Shown here piece by piece: positions 17,560-26,484 of a DNA stretch of 64,000 nucleotides. The stretch covers positions 29,294,484 to 29,358,483 of the forward strand of contig NC_088307.1 of assembly GCF_032854445.1 (NCBI RefSeq), in the 5' to 3' direction. Source of the DNA: Liolophura sinensis (taxonomy: Eukaryota; Mollusca; Polyplacophora; Chitonida; Chitonidae). A program made the position numbers and the translations under genes. The notes under the pieces were generated by a model. The model did not search any database. It was not told the origin of the DNA and saw only the letters and a program-made list of their open reading frames with translations. How positions within the stretch are numbered: the stretch's first letter is position 1; every line of letters starts with the position of its first letter.

Positions 17560-20387
17560 TAGCTCCTCGATGAGGATGTCCATTCCAGCCCATCCTGCAG
17601 GCGCCGCATCTCTATGGCCATAAGATAAGGGGTGAACACCATCTTCGGCGATCCAGCACTTACTATCGAAGAGGGACAGTGAGACCTTATTCAGGTGCTG
17701 TCCGTAGATGTGGTGGCGCTCTGATCGCAGCACGTCCATACCGTGTCGGAAGATCTTTTTCTCAAAGAGGGCCTCTTTGTACTGCTTATGGCGGATGCAC
17801 TTTTCCACAACTCCCTTTTTCACGTCCTTGGCCTTATTAATGTTCGCTCCACCAGCCTCCAGAATGGAGTACATCTTGGGACGCAGACCAATGTATTCGG
17901 GGATCGGCCGCCCCGCACACTCGTCCTTCATTTTCCCCAAGACCTTTATATTTGCTATGGTGTGCAGGGGGTGGTCTTGTGGGTAATCTGAGGTGTCGTA
18001 CAGGTTTGCATTCTCAGCCATATCCCTATAAACATCCTCAGTCTGAATCTCGAGTAGCAGACTATCCGTGTCAGTGTAGAGGAGCTGGCAACGCTCTCCG
18101 TACTGGGCCTTCATGTAGTTGTAGATAGGTCGGTTTAGGACTAGACGGGTCTTGTGCACCTGAAGCGCTGCGAGGTCACCATCAAATATGTTTGCCTGTG
18201 CAAAGCTCGGGCTGGCTATCAAGCGTCGGAGCTTGTCGTCTTCTCCAGAGAGTACCAGCTTGACGTCCACTCGCTCCCGAAGGTTCTCCATGGTTTTTCC
18301 AAAGACCGAGTTGTTCATTAGCTTGTACAGGTCCTTCTCGAATTTACTCGCCGCCGTTTTTCGGAGCTCGGTGTTCATCCTGATATAGGGTTCCATCCAA
18401 GGGCTCTGGGCGAATCTCAGGGCCCAGTGAACCTTTGTCAGGCGCGTTCCCAGAGATAGATACAGCTGTAGGTTCCGGTAGTGCAGGATGTACCGTTCCA
18501 TGTTGCGGAGGTTGGGGACCAGCTTTTTGACCTCGGTAGGCGCTTTCTTGCCGAGAAGGCCGTGCTGATAGTCTGACATCCACTCCTTCTGGACCACCAG
18601 ACGCTCTGGGGCTAATGGGTAGCTGTTATGTGCGTTATGTAGGTCGGCCGGATACTCTAGGTCGGCCTCGAGGATGTAACCGGAAGGACTGTCGTGGGGG
18701 GTGGGTAGCAATCGTTTCACCGAGACGCTGCGCGTCATCTACCCACTGGAAGCCGCCCGTCGGAAGAAACTGACTCATAGCCCAGCCATATAGATTATTG
18801 GCGTCTAGGTATTGGATGTAGCTGTTTGGGCTTTCGGGGTTGTATCCCTCCACCTGCGGATTATTGGCTTTGGCGTATACCTCCTCGCAACCCCGTCCCA
18901 ATGAAGAGATGTTGATCGTGGTCAACAGCTCCAGCTCTACCCCACTCTTCTTGAACAGCGCATCCCACGAGAGACCTGGGCTCGTAAAGTAGTGAGCAGG
19001 GCCCAATCCATACTGCCGTAAACAAGTCTTCCGGAAGGCCCAAAAACATCGGCCAACAGGAGCACGTCTGTGCGGCAGTAAAGGTCTGTGTAGTCTCCCA
19101 GATTGGTGCAGTTAAATACCTTCCATACCTGTTGAGCGTGGATGTAGTCCTCATCGCTAATGCCTCCGACTTTGAGCTTACTGTAGAAAGCCTCTTTGGG
19201 TGGGGGACTGGACTCGTCGAAGCGCTTCAAGGAGTCCATATACTCATAGGGGTAGACACCCTTGCGCATGAGTAACTTACGTTTTTCTTCGGCAGGCTCA
19301 TACCGGGCTGTGATGTGGAAAGCCTCAGGTTTGTTGGCCTCAACCAGATTGTCAATCTCTCAATCAGCAGCAGATTGATTCGGGGCTTGCTGAGGCGGTG
19401 CACGATCACACCCTTGTCCCACCCGAACACGTTGATGGCGAGGTCGTTCTTTTCCTCCACTTTAGGGATCTGAGAGATGGGCGTGGGGGCGTCGATCCCC
19501 CCAAAGTCAAGACCATCATTGATGGGATACTTTGTTGGTCTCTGAGGGTTTCTGGCGGCTGGAAATAAGGCAGACCGGAGAGCCCATCGGAGGCAGTCGT
19601 CGCCTTTGTTCTTCACATTGATGACAGCTTTCTTATCACTCACAGCTGCAGGTAGGGGGATGTAGGACCCGCCTCTCAGTGCCTGATACCTTGCAATGTC
19701 AAGCCAGAGTGTTTGCACGCTATTGACAACCCACCCTGACCCTCGCTGTGTCCATTTTTCCAGCACCTCCTGGATGGTGGGGAAGGCCTTATCTAGAGCC
19801 CCGTCAATGTCACCAGCCTCTAAGAGGGCCTCCTGTTTGCTGTGGAGTGTTGGGCTGGTATACTCTTCACTGCCATCGGCGTTGTCCTTTCGCAACTGAA
19901 CCCTGAGGCCTAGTTGGAACTTAACCCCGTTGAGTGCCAGGATCTCTTCTTCTAGCTTCTGGCGAATAATGGCTCGAATTTCTTCTAAGAAGGCTACTGG
20001 GTCCGTCCAAACGCCTTCGGGTACGCCCATCTGCCAGGCCCGGAGGAGATTTCTTATGGCCCGGCCAGTGTTAGTGAATTCTAGTTTCTTTTCACCCTGT
20101 ATTCCGCCTAGCAATTCATCCAACTCCTCGTTACTGAGGAGGTTCTTGACGTCTTGCTTCAACTCCTCGTTACTGAGGGGGTTCTTGATGTCTTGCTTCA
20201 ATTCCTCGTTACTTCGGGAGTTCTTGCTGTCTTGCAGCCGCTTCAACTCAGCCACTGTCGTTTTATGTCTGTCGAGGATCCCCTGCAATTCTTCCAAGGC
20301 ATTGCGGGACCGTGGGTACTTGGGCCGCACACCTAGGAGCGTCTCAAACCCCTCCCGTAGTGCTCGCGCTTTTTGATGGTGCCTCAT
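17548..20387 (-). pseudogene. polB: Polinton family B DNA polymerase (protein-primed type), deleted and frameshifted
   Basis: ATG 20387 gives MRHHQKARALREGFETLLGV, then three copies of a 13-residue repeat (SNEELKQD..KN, about 20230-20110). A large conserved N-terminal domain follows to about 19365, with LEKWTQRGSGWVVNSVQTLW and INVFGWDKGVIVHR. At about 19365 the frame shifts and jumps directly to sequence just before RKGVYPYEYMDSL. The 3'-5' exonuclease part that should lie between is missing apart from the last motif (YCRTDVLLLADVF). Polymerase motifs remain: A, YLDANNLYGWAMS (18771-18813); B, KLMNNSVFGKTMEN (18287-18325); C, YTDTDSLLLEI (18045-18079). More shifts lie at about 19050-19005, 18930-18880 and 18735. 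The last 396-codon frame (18738-17548) is open. Not functional. Confidence 0.88.
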
Positions 20388-20420
20388 TGTACGCGCCGTA
20401 TGCCTAGTGGCGATGCCTCA
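20388..20420 (-). promoter_or_regulatory. Intergenic leader of the polymerase gene
   Basis: Contains CGTATGCCTAGTGG (20397-20410), the first of three copies of a motif that also lies upstream of the small cysteine-rich gene. Shared upstream motifs plus similar N-termini indicate that a leader-plus-start segment was duplicated. Confidence 0.35.
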
Positions 20421-21000
20421 CTAATATGAAATTTCGATAGCCGCCAGCTGTTTGTACTCACCGTTGTGCAATATCGTCGTATGCCTAGTGGTTTCTCTCT
20501 TATATGAAATTTCGATAGCCGCCAGCCGTTTGAACTCGTCCAAGAAAGCCTTGCGCCTCCGCTGCCTTTCACGCGTCTGGACATTATGAAATCCACAGGC
20601 CCCGCAAAGCCGAAATTGGTTTTTAACGCCCCCACCACAGCAAATACATGGCTGGGTGCCAGGACCTTTCCGCAGACGGTATAGGTGGAAGCCGCAGTAC
20701 TCTCCCAGGCAACTATTACCACAGAGCTCCGTGGAGCCGATAAGATGCCACCGGCAATTTTTGAGACTCTTTGGCATGTTGTCTTGCTTCCCAGCCGTTT
20801 TATACCTGTCGAGGAACCCCTGCAATTCTTCCAAGGCAATGCGGGACCGTGGGTACCTGGGCCGCACGCCTATGAGCGTCTCATACTCCTCCCGTAGTGC
20901 TCGTGCTTCTTGGTGATTGGCCATTGTACGCGCCGTTGTGCAATATCGCCGTATGCCTAGTGGCGATGTCTCTCTAATATGAAATTTCGATAGCCGCCAG
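20397..21000 (-). repeat. Three-copy leader repeat at the right end of the Polinton
   Basis: CGTATGCCTAGTGG occurs at 20397-20410, 20478-20491 and 20950-20963. Each is followed after about 14-15 bp by an identical 23-bp block that starts TATGAAATTTCGATAG (20425-20447, 20503-20525, 20978-21000). Two copies sit just upstream of the two paralogous starts. The middle one lies inside the 3' part of the cysteine-rich gene, where the block is translated as LAAIEISY. Confidence 0.85.
20421..20924 (-). CDS. Small cysteine-rich protein sharing its N-terminus with the polymerase (167 aa)
   Basis: ATG 20924 starts MANHQEARALREEYETLIGV. Over the first 43 residues most positions match the polymerase N-terminus at 20387. 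The middle holds a putative zinc-binding region of about 55 residues with CRWHLIGSTELCGNSCLGEY, a Cys-Gly-Phe-His, CICCGGGV and LCGACGFH. The C-terminal tail contains the translated 23-bp repeat twice (LAAIEISY). There are no membrane segments. It may be a detached N-terminal module of an ancestral longer polymerase protein, or a separate DNA- or RNA-binding factor. Uninterrupted ORF. Confidence 0.6.
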   Translation of the reverse strand: MANHQEARALREEYETLIGVRPRYPRSRIALEELQGFLDRYKTAGKQDNMPKSLKNCRWHLIGSTELCGNSCLGEYCGFHLYRLRKGPGTQPCICCGGGVKNQFRLCGACGFHNVQTRERQRRRKAFLDEFKRLAAIEISYKRETTRHTTILHNGEYKQLAAIEISY

Positions 21001-21011
21001 ACCCTCCGCTG

Positions 21012-21089
21012 GGGGACTGGGGGCCTCTATTTGTTCTGGGGAGGGCCCCAAGGGGAGTGTGTGCCAGAACCCTTATTCCCTATACTACT
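21012..21089 (-). repeat. Polinton right terminal inverted repeat
   Basis: Reverse complement of 7453-7530 with about four mismatches. Ends CCCTATACTACT at the LTR junction. Confidence 0.93.
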
Positions 21090-21334
21090 TGTTTTGACGT
21101 AAGAAAGTATAAGTAAATAAAGGACTCGAAACGGCATCTCCTTTCAGACAGTCACTCTATTCCACTCGGTTCATCAACTTGAGCAGCCCTGCAGTATGTT
21201 ACTTACGTATTATTAGCCAATCGCTATGCTGCAATGTCATGAATATTAATATAGGGGAGCTGATCATGTGATGTAAACATACAAATGCGCTATGATGTAA
21301 ACAAATGCACATGGCAAACTATGACAATGTCACA
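21090..21334 (-). repeat. Retrotransposon 5' LTR, outer piece
   Basis: Homologous to 3144-3388. It begins TGTTT, an imperfect copy of TCTTT at 7448-7452, then TGACGTAAGAAAG, and ends GTCACA before the CAGTG duplication. Confidence 0.93.
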
Positions 21335-21339
21335 CAGTG
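21335..21339. repeat. Target-site duplication of the LTR retrotransposon, right copy (CAGTG)
   Basis: Identical to 3118-3122 and located directly after the LTR end. Confidence 0.9.
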
Positions 21340-22780
21340 TACTTGTCGAAGGTCAGCCGTTTTCTTCCGCCGTGCGCTCCGGTTTAATTCCCCTACCTAG
21401 TGTCAAATCTGACGGCCGCCACCTGAATGAAATATTTCTGACAACGCTGTTCAACGCCAAACCAAGAATAAATGCCACTGTGCTAAACTATAGTGAAGAC
21501 ATTAATACCTGCAGTAAACCACCGCACCTGGTCCTGTCACTGACACACATACTGATATAGAACCGCTGCCAACTCAACAGTTGCTGTTGTTGTCGCTGTT
21601 GTCCTATTTAGGGTGAACATACACGTTTATAGTCAGTGCCAAGAGTGCACGTGTTTAATAAGACTGTATGTTATGTGCACAACTGCCGTGGGCTTCTAAA
21701 TTTAGCTTGCCACTGTTTACATACGCTGAGTTCAGGGCCTGTGGTCTGCCTCTGCATTAGAATGCTCCAGAATACGCTCAGTTTGGGGCCTGTTTGTTTA
21801 CAAGTGTTCAAGAATTTTCTTATTCTAGAAAATTCCACCAGTCTATGTAAGACCTATGAAAGCAGATCAAAAGGGGAGAAAGGAGAATTATTGAGCGTTT
21901 TGGATGCTTTGCTGTGTATTACTTTAGTAGGCCTTTGTGCTGAATTTTGGTGTCTTTATAGCCTCTGGCTTTGTTATATCATATCTCCACCGAGCACTTG
22001 TTCAGTCTGAACTTGTATATTTAATTTTTGCTCTTGTGTACACAGTGCTTATTAGTACACGGACCCTGTCCGTGGAATTTTGTGTATACTTCGTCATACG
22101 CTCAGTTATACTGTGGCTTTTCCCTCTTGTGAATATTGGCTCTGTGTATTTTCAAGCATTGTGGAGTGTATGCGTCCGTTTGGACTTGACACCGTTGTAC
22201 ATGTAAGTACTTTAGTATTTGTATAAGTCTTGTTATCTGTTCTTGTTAAAGCTAATAAATTGTTGTAAAATAAAATCTGCTGGTTTTGGTTACTTTTTTG
22301 GGCGGCTAAACTGTCGTGTATTTCGAACAAGCCATCTCTTTATAATACAGACAGTTTGGGTCGTAACACTGTATCGATTTCCTTTTTCAGAAAAGAAGAA
22401 GAAACGCGTTTTGGCGACGTACAACGTCGATGTTTTTAATCACGATTTCTGTGTGTGTTATTTAATGTATCACGTCGCAAACCTGACTAAACAAAATGAG
22501 TGTGCACCGCAAATGGAATGTTTTCAACGCTGTCATTGTGCAGTTCTGTATAATACTGTTTATTGCCTCTCGGTTTTTTTCCAGACCAGTCATCCTTATG
22601 ACGTTCTGATTTATTTTGGCTGTGACAACAGGAGCTAGTTTTTCACTTTTTCTGTAGTATTTAAATTCAGAAATTCAGATTTCCCCGGGTAGGAGTTGGG
22701 GTTAGGGGGTTGTGCGGGTGCAGTCGAGTAATCTCTGTTGGGTGAGCAATGGGCTCAGAATGCATCACTTGTTTTTCTCA
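21340..22780. other. Non-coding host sequence right of the nested insertion
   Basis: No coding sequence that I trust. About 21355-21475 looks like a very degraded SINE tail (GACGGCCGCC, TGAAATATTTCTGA, CAACGCCAAACCAA). I looked for exons 1 and 2 of locus A here and did not see them. Confidence 0.4.
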
Positions 22781-23772
22781 AAGCAAGATGATGTCATACA
22801 AAGCAAGATGATGTCATACAAGGCAAGATGACAAGATACAAAGCAAGATGATGTCATACAAAGCAAGATGACATGATACAAAGCAAGATGATGTCATACA
22901 AACCAAGATGATGTCATACAAAGCAAGACGATGCCATACAATGCAAGATGATGTCATACAAAGCAAGATGATGTCATACAAGGCAAGATGACATGATACA
23001 AAGCAAGATGATGTCATACAAAGCAAGATGATGTCATACAAAGCAAGACGATGTCATACAATGCAAGATGGTGTCATACAAAGCAAGATGATGTCATACA
23101 AGCCAAGATGACATGATACAAAGCAAGATGATGTCATACAAAGCAAGATGATGTCATACAAAGCAAGACGATGTCATACAATGCAAGATGATGTCATACA
23201 AAGCAAGATGATGTCATACAAGGCAAGATGACAAGATACAAAGCAAGATGATGTCATACAAAGCAAGATGACATGATACAAAGCAAGATGATGTCATACA
23301 AAGCAAGATGATGTCATACAAAGCAAGACGATGTCATACAATGCAAGATGATGTCATACAAAGCAAGATGATGTCATACAAGCCAAGATGACATGATACA
23401 AAGCAAGATGATGTCATACAAAGCAAGATGATGTCATACAAAGCAAGACGATGTCATACAATGCAAGATGATGTCATACAAAGCAAGATGATGTCATACA
23501 AGGCAAGATGACAAGATACAAAGCAAGATGATGTCATACAAAGCAAGATGATGTCATACAAAGCAAGACGATGTCATACAATGCAAGATGATGTCATACA
23601 AAGCAAGATGATGTCATACAAGGCAAGATGACATGATACAAAGCAAGATGATGTCATACAAAGCAAGATGATGTCATACAAAGTAAGATGATGTCATACA
23701 AAGCAAGATGAAACCAAGATGATGTCATACAAAGCAAGATGATGTTATACAAAGCAAGATGATGTCAAACAA
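22781..23772 (+). repeat. 20-bp satellite with 120-bp higher-order period
   Basis: About 49 head-to-tail copies of AAGCAAGATGATGTCATACA or close variants, nearly all exactly 20 bp. Variant units (AGGCAAGATGACATGATACA, AAGCAAGACGATGTCATACA, ATGCAAGATGATGTCATACA) recur in fixed order. This gives a six-unit, 120-bp higher-order repeat over much of the array. Confidence 0.95.
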
Positions 23773-24192
23773 GGATGAATAGCAACTAAAATTCCATTGA
23801 GTGACTTTAGGCATATCGGGACTGGCACTCCTTGATATCCCTGATGTTTTTGTGTAGAAGTAGGCGTGGGAACATCGCTCCTAGAGGGGCTGTCTGAGCA
23901 TAATTGTAGTTACTCAACCACGATGCTTAGGTTAACTGTTGCAACAAAGCGAGTCTTGAGTACTATGTTAGAAACCTATGAATAAATTAATGAATTTAAT
24001 GCTTAAATGTTAAATTCTTAAATCAGTCATTTGCTTTCCGATTGTCATCATTTTAACAGGCGTACCTCGTCATTCGGTATATAAACCAAAGATATCGCAT
24101 CCAATCTTGGAGTCGTATCGTTTGTGTATGTGTTTATATGTTGCTCTGCTCGCGCCATTTGACAAACACCCGGGGTAAATGACAAAGTGGAT
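23773..24192. other. Non-coding host sequence
   Basis: No gene or repeat recognised. Confidence 0.4.
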
Positions 24193-24543
24193 TTATTCTC
24201 GTGTGTCTGCCACCAATCCGCCTACATAAGGATACAAGACCTGCGGGGATAGTGTAGTAAAGTCAAGAACGCTTTTTAAGCTACTGAGATGGGTTTTAAT
24301 GTGACGTGTGTTATGTGCAGAGAATGACTTTAACCGTCCGATATTTTCGTACTGCTTATAGGCCGTGAAGAGATTTTCCATGTCCGGTAATTTGTCCAAA
24401 ACCAAATCCAAGGTATACCATACATTGCCCTGTGGAATGCATTGCCCATTTACCATATGGATCTTACCTAGCGTGACCAAATCATCGAAACATCGAGCCC
24501 CACAAAGCTTCGTGCAATGGAACGAAGAAAATATTTCCGCCAC
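24193..24543 (-). CDS. Unrecognised open reading frame, possible exon
   Basis: About 116 codons are open, and the frame stays open upstream to about 24640 where a SINE begins. There is no ATG at the left edge of the listed span; it begins at a GTG. The translation (SSFHCTKLCGARCFDDLVTL, then a mixed helical sequence ending GGLVADTRE) is not low-complexity and is not repeat-derived. I do not recognise a family. It could be an exon, a decayed transposon fragment or chance. Confidence 0.25.
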   Translation of the reverse strand: MAEIFSSFHCTKLCGARCFDDLVTLGKIHMVNGQCIPQGNVWYTLDLVLDKLPDMENLFTAYKQYENIGRLKSFSAHNTRHIKTHLSSLKSVLDFTTLSPQVLYPYVGGLVADTRE

Positions 24544-24630
24544 AGCGGATACGTTAAGTTTATGAAGTCTAATTGGCTCTGCGCCGTTTGACTGACGTCT
24601 TTCTGTTCCATATGTACAATATTCGTACGG

Positions 24631-24885
24631 AGGCCTCCGTGGCCAATGAGAACAGCGTGCTAATGCATTGCAATTACCCAGACGGCTCTCTCGGTGAGTT
24701 CAAGTCTAGCTCACGTTGGCTTTCTCTTAGCTCGTACGCGGGCAAATCTGTCAGTGACCTGCGGATGGTCGTGGTTTCCCCCCGGGCTCTGCACAGTTTC
24801 CTCCCACCATAATGCTGACCGCCGTCGTATAAGTAAAATATTCTTCAGTAAAACACCAATGATATAAATAAATACATAAAAAAGT
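24631..24885 (+). mobile_element. SINE family 1, degraded full-length copy
   Basis: Starts GGCCTCCGTGGCC, has GGTGAGTTCAAGTCTAGCTC (B-box-like), GGATGGTCGTGG, CATAATGCTGACCGCCGTCG and an AATAAATACAT tail. The family signature is given at 36793. Confidence 0.8.
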
Positions 24886-26484
24886 CACAACCAAGTTTTG
24901 GTAGATATCATTGTAATTATTGTTGGGAAAGACTCAGTCGTGACATCATTCTAATGTTCGTTGGGAACGTCCCAATTGTGGCAGACATCATTGTAATTAT
25001 CGTTGGGAACGTCCCAATTGTGGTAGACATCACAGTAACGTCGAGAACATGTTAGATGTGTCAGACACGCACTCTGTTTCGTCAGATTTTGTAAACACAC
25101 ATAAAAAAACATTATGGCATAAAAACAGACAAACTGTGTTGACATACTTTTTATTCTTTCAGAGTTTTTCTTGTTTTCTACCTGACGTAGGTTCCCTGGC
25201 TGCTTCAGTATTAGCATGCGCGTACTTAGCAGCCGTTTTCCAGTTGTCCTGGTAGAGTTCCTTTGACATGGTCATTTGCACTGACTTTGTGGGGCAGTGC
25301 ATAGTAGATATTTCTCTCCTTCTGACATCTGTTGAAAAGAAAGGACACGTATAAAATTCGTGCTGCTTGCAAAACTTTTGGAATTATAAAACGCCCGCTT
25401 AAGACTGACACTGCCTTCTATACTGTTAACAGCAGTGGTATCTTCAGAAATAATCTTACTAAAATGTGATTCGATGTGAAGAATCGGTCGGTCGTATCAG
25501 CCGAACTCGATGAGCGAAGTTGACGCAGCAACCCGACATCAGACAATGAGACAATCACTGATAGCACGTTTTTGGCATTTCGTTTACCATATACCATTAA
25601 ATGTGCGTAGAAAATGGTAAAAACACACGAGGTGTTGTTTTGTTTTAGAGGCACAAGGTATTCAGTTGTCGTATTTAGACAAATTGTTCAGGCTTGTCGT
25701 TTAGCCGGTCCCACTTTTCGGTAGTAATTAACACCAGGGTTCTAGGAATAGCGAGATTTCCCTTTGTTTAATTGATCAATATCAACAGATGCTTAAGAAA
25801 TAGATTTACTAAGATGCTGATGCTTATTGAAAAACATGGATTTTTTGTTGCATTTTTGTTACAGCTTGAATCATACCCGGCAAAATAATAATTTAGAGTA
25901 GACACACACGCTTTTCAACGCAAGCTGTGGAGGCCGTCCATGTTTATTTAAATTACAAAACAAAGATGCTGCAGGTGCTGTACTTACGCGACGCCACATT
26001 CCGATGATACTTCAAGAGTTTTACCGACAGAGGGCGCTTTGAAGGTAAAGTTAAAAGTAGTCCTTTATTTGCTTAATTTACTTGGTTACTTTAAGGTATA
26101 GAGTCAACTTGAGTATCCAAGGAAACACACTGGCCAGCCCCAAGGAAACAAACTTCCAGGACCGAAAAAAAACGACCTGGATTAAACCCTTGGCATTAGT
26201 AACTGTTCTGACTGCAAAACGACTCAACCACAAATGGGTCCACACAGGCATGTCTGTCCAATTCTGTATCATACTGTATCATACCAACCTGTTTCCGTCC
26301 AAATAAACCAATAGGCCGGTATTCCCTTACAAAGTGAACTCAACCTGGGTCCCAAATCTGATGACGTTAGAAGTTTTGTCGTCACTTGTCCTTGTTTCAC
26401 GTTTTGGACTGGAAGTTCCTTCCCCTGTTTATAAATGGTAACTTATGTGAACGAGCTCGGGTTTTTCCTTACGCAAAAACCGAT
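24886..26484. other. Host non-coding sequence
   Basis: No coding sequence recognised. Around 24935-25040 a unit of about 50 bp containing GTTGGGAACGTCCCAATTGT recurs two to three times. The stretch from about 26332 (CTCAACCTGGGTCCCA) matches 41739 onward, marking shared ancestry of the segments around loci B and C. Confidence 0.5.

Larger units (their letters stand above)
7453..21089 (+). mobile_element. Polinton/Maverick (adintovirus-like) element, 13.6 kb, decayed
   Basis: Bounded by 78-bp terminal inverted repeats beginning 5'-AG, inserted into the retrotransposon LTR. Flanking TCTTT (left) and TGTTT (right) form an imperfect 5-bp duplication. The length of the rejoined LTR (26 + 245 - 5 = 266) agrees exactly with a 5-bp duplication. 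Polintons usually make 6 bp. Hallmark genes present are family B polymerase with protein-primed-type motifs, retroviral-type integrase, double-jelly-roll capsid and packaging ATPase remnant. Several structural-type proteins also belong to this family. GC content and codon use are clearly higher in GC than the AT-rich surroundings. I found no cysteine protease. Most genes carry inactivating changes. Confidence 0.93.
3123..21334 (-). mobile_element. Ty3/Gypsy-type LTR retrotransposon, split by a nested Polinton
   Basis: The retrotransposon runs on the minus strand. Its parts are a 3' LTR (3123-3388), polypurine tract (3389-3401), pol and gag remnants (3935-7375), a primer-binding site (7418-7426) and a 5' LTR in two pieces (7427-7452 and 21090-21334). 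Removing the Polinton (7453-21089) leaves an element of about 4.6 kb. Both LTRs have TG...CA ends. By eye the LTRs differ at about 17 of 245 aligned positions, many of them C/T or G/A, so the insertion is not recent. Coding parts are broken: RT lacks its catalytic core and integrase has stops. Domain order gag-protease-RT-RNase H-integrase is that of Metaviridae-like elements. Confidence 0.92.

Noticed and set aside
21636-22638. Plus-strand ORFs of 89-139 codons
   Set aside because: Hydrophobic low-complexity translations of T-rich DNA with no domain or splice support.
22781-23772. Possible CRISPR-like array
   Set aside because: Units are contiguous with no unique spacers, and the genome is eukaryotic.
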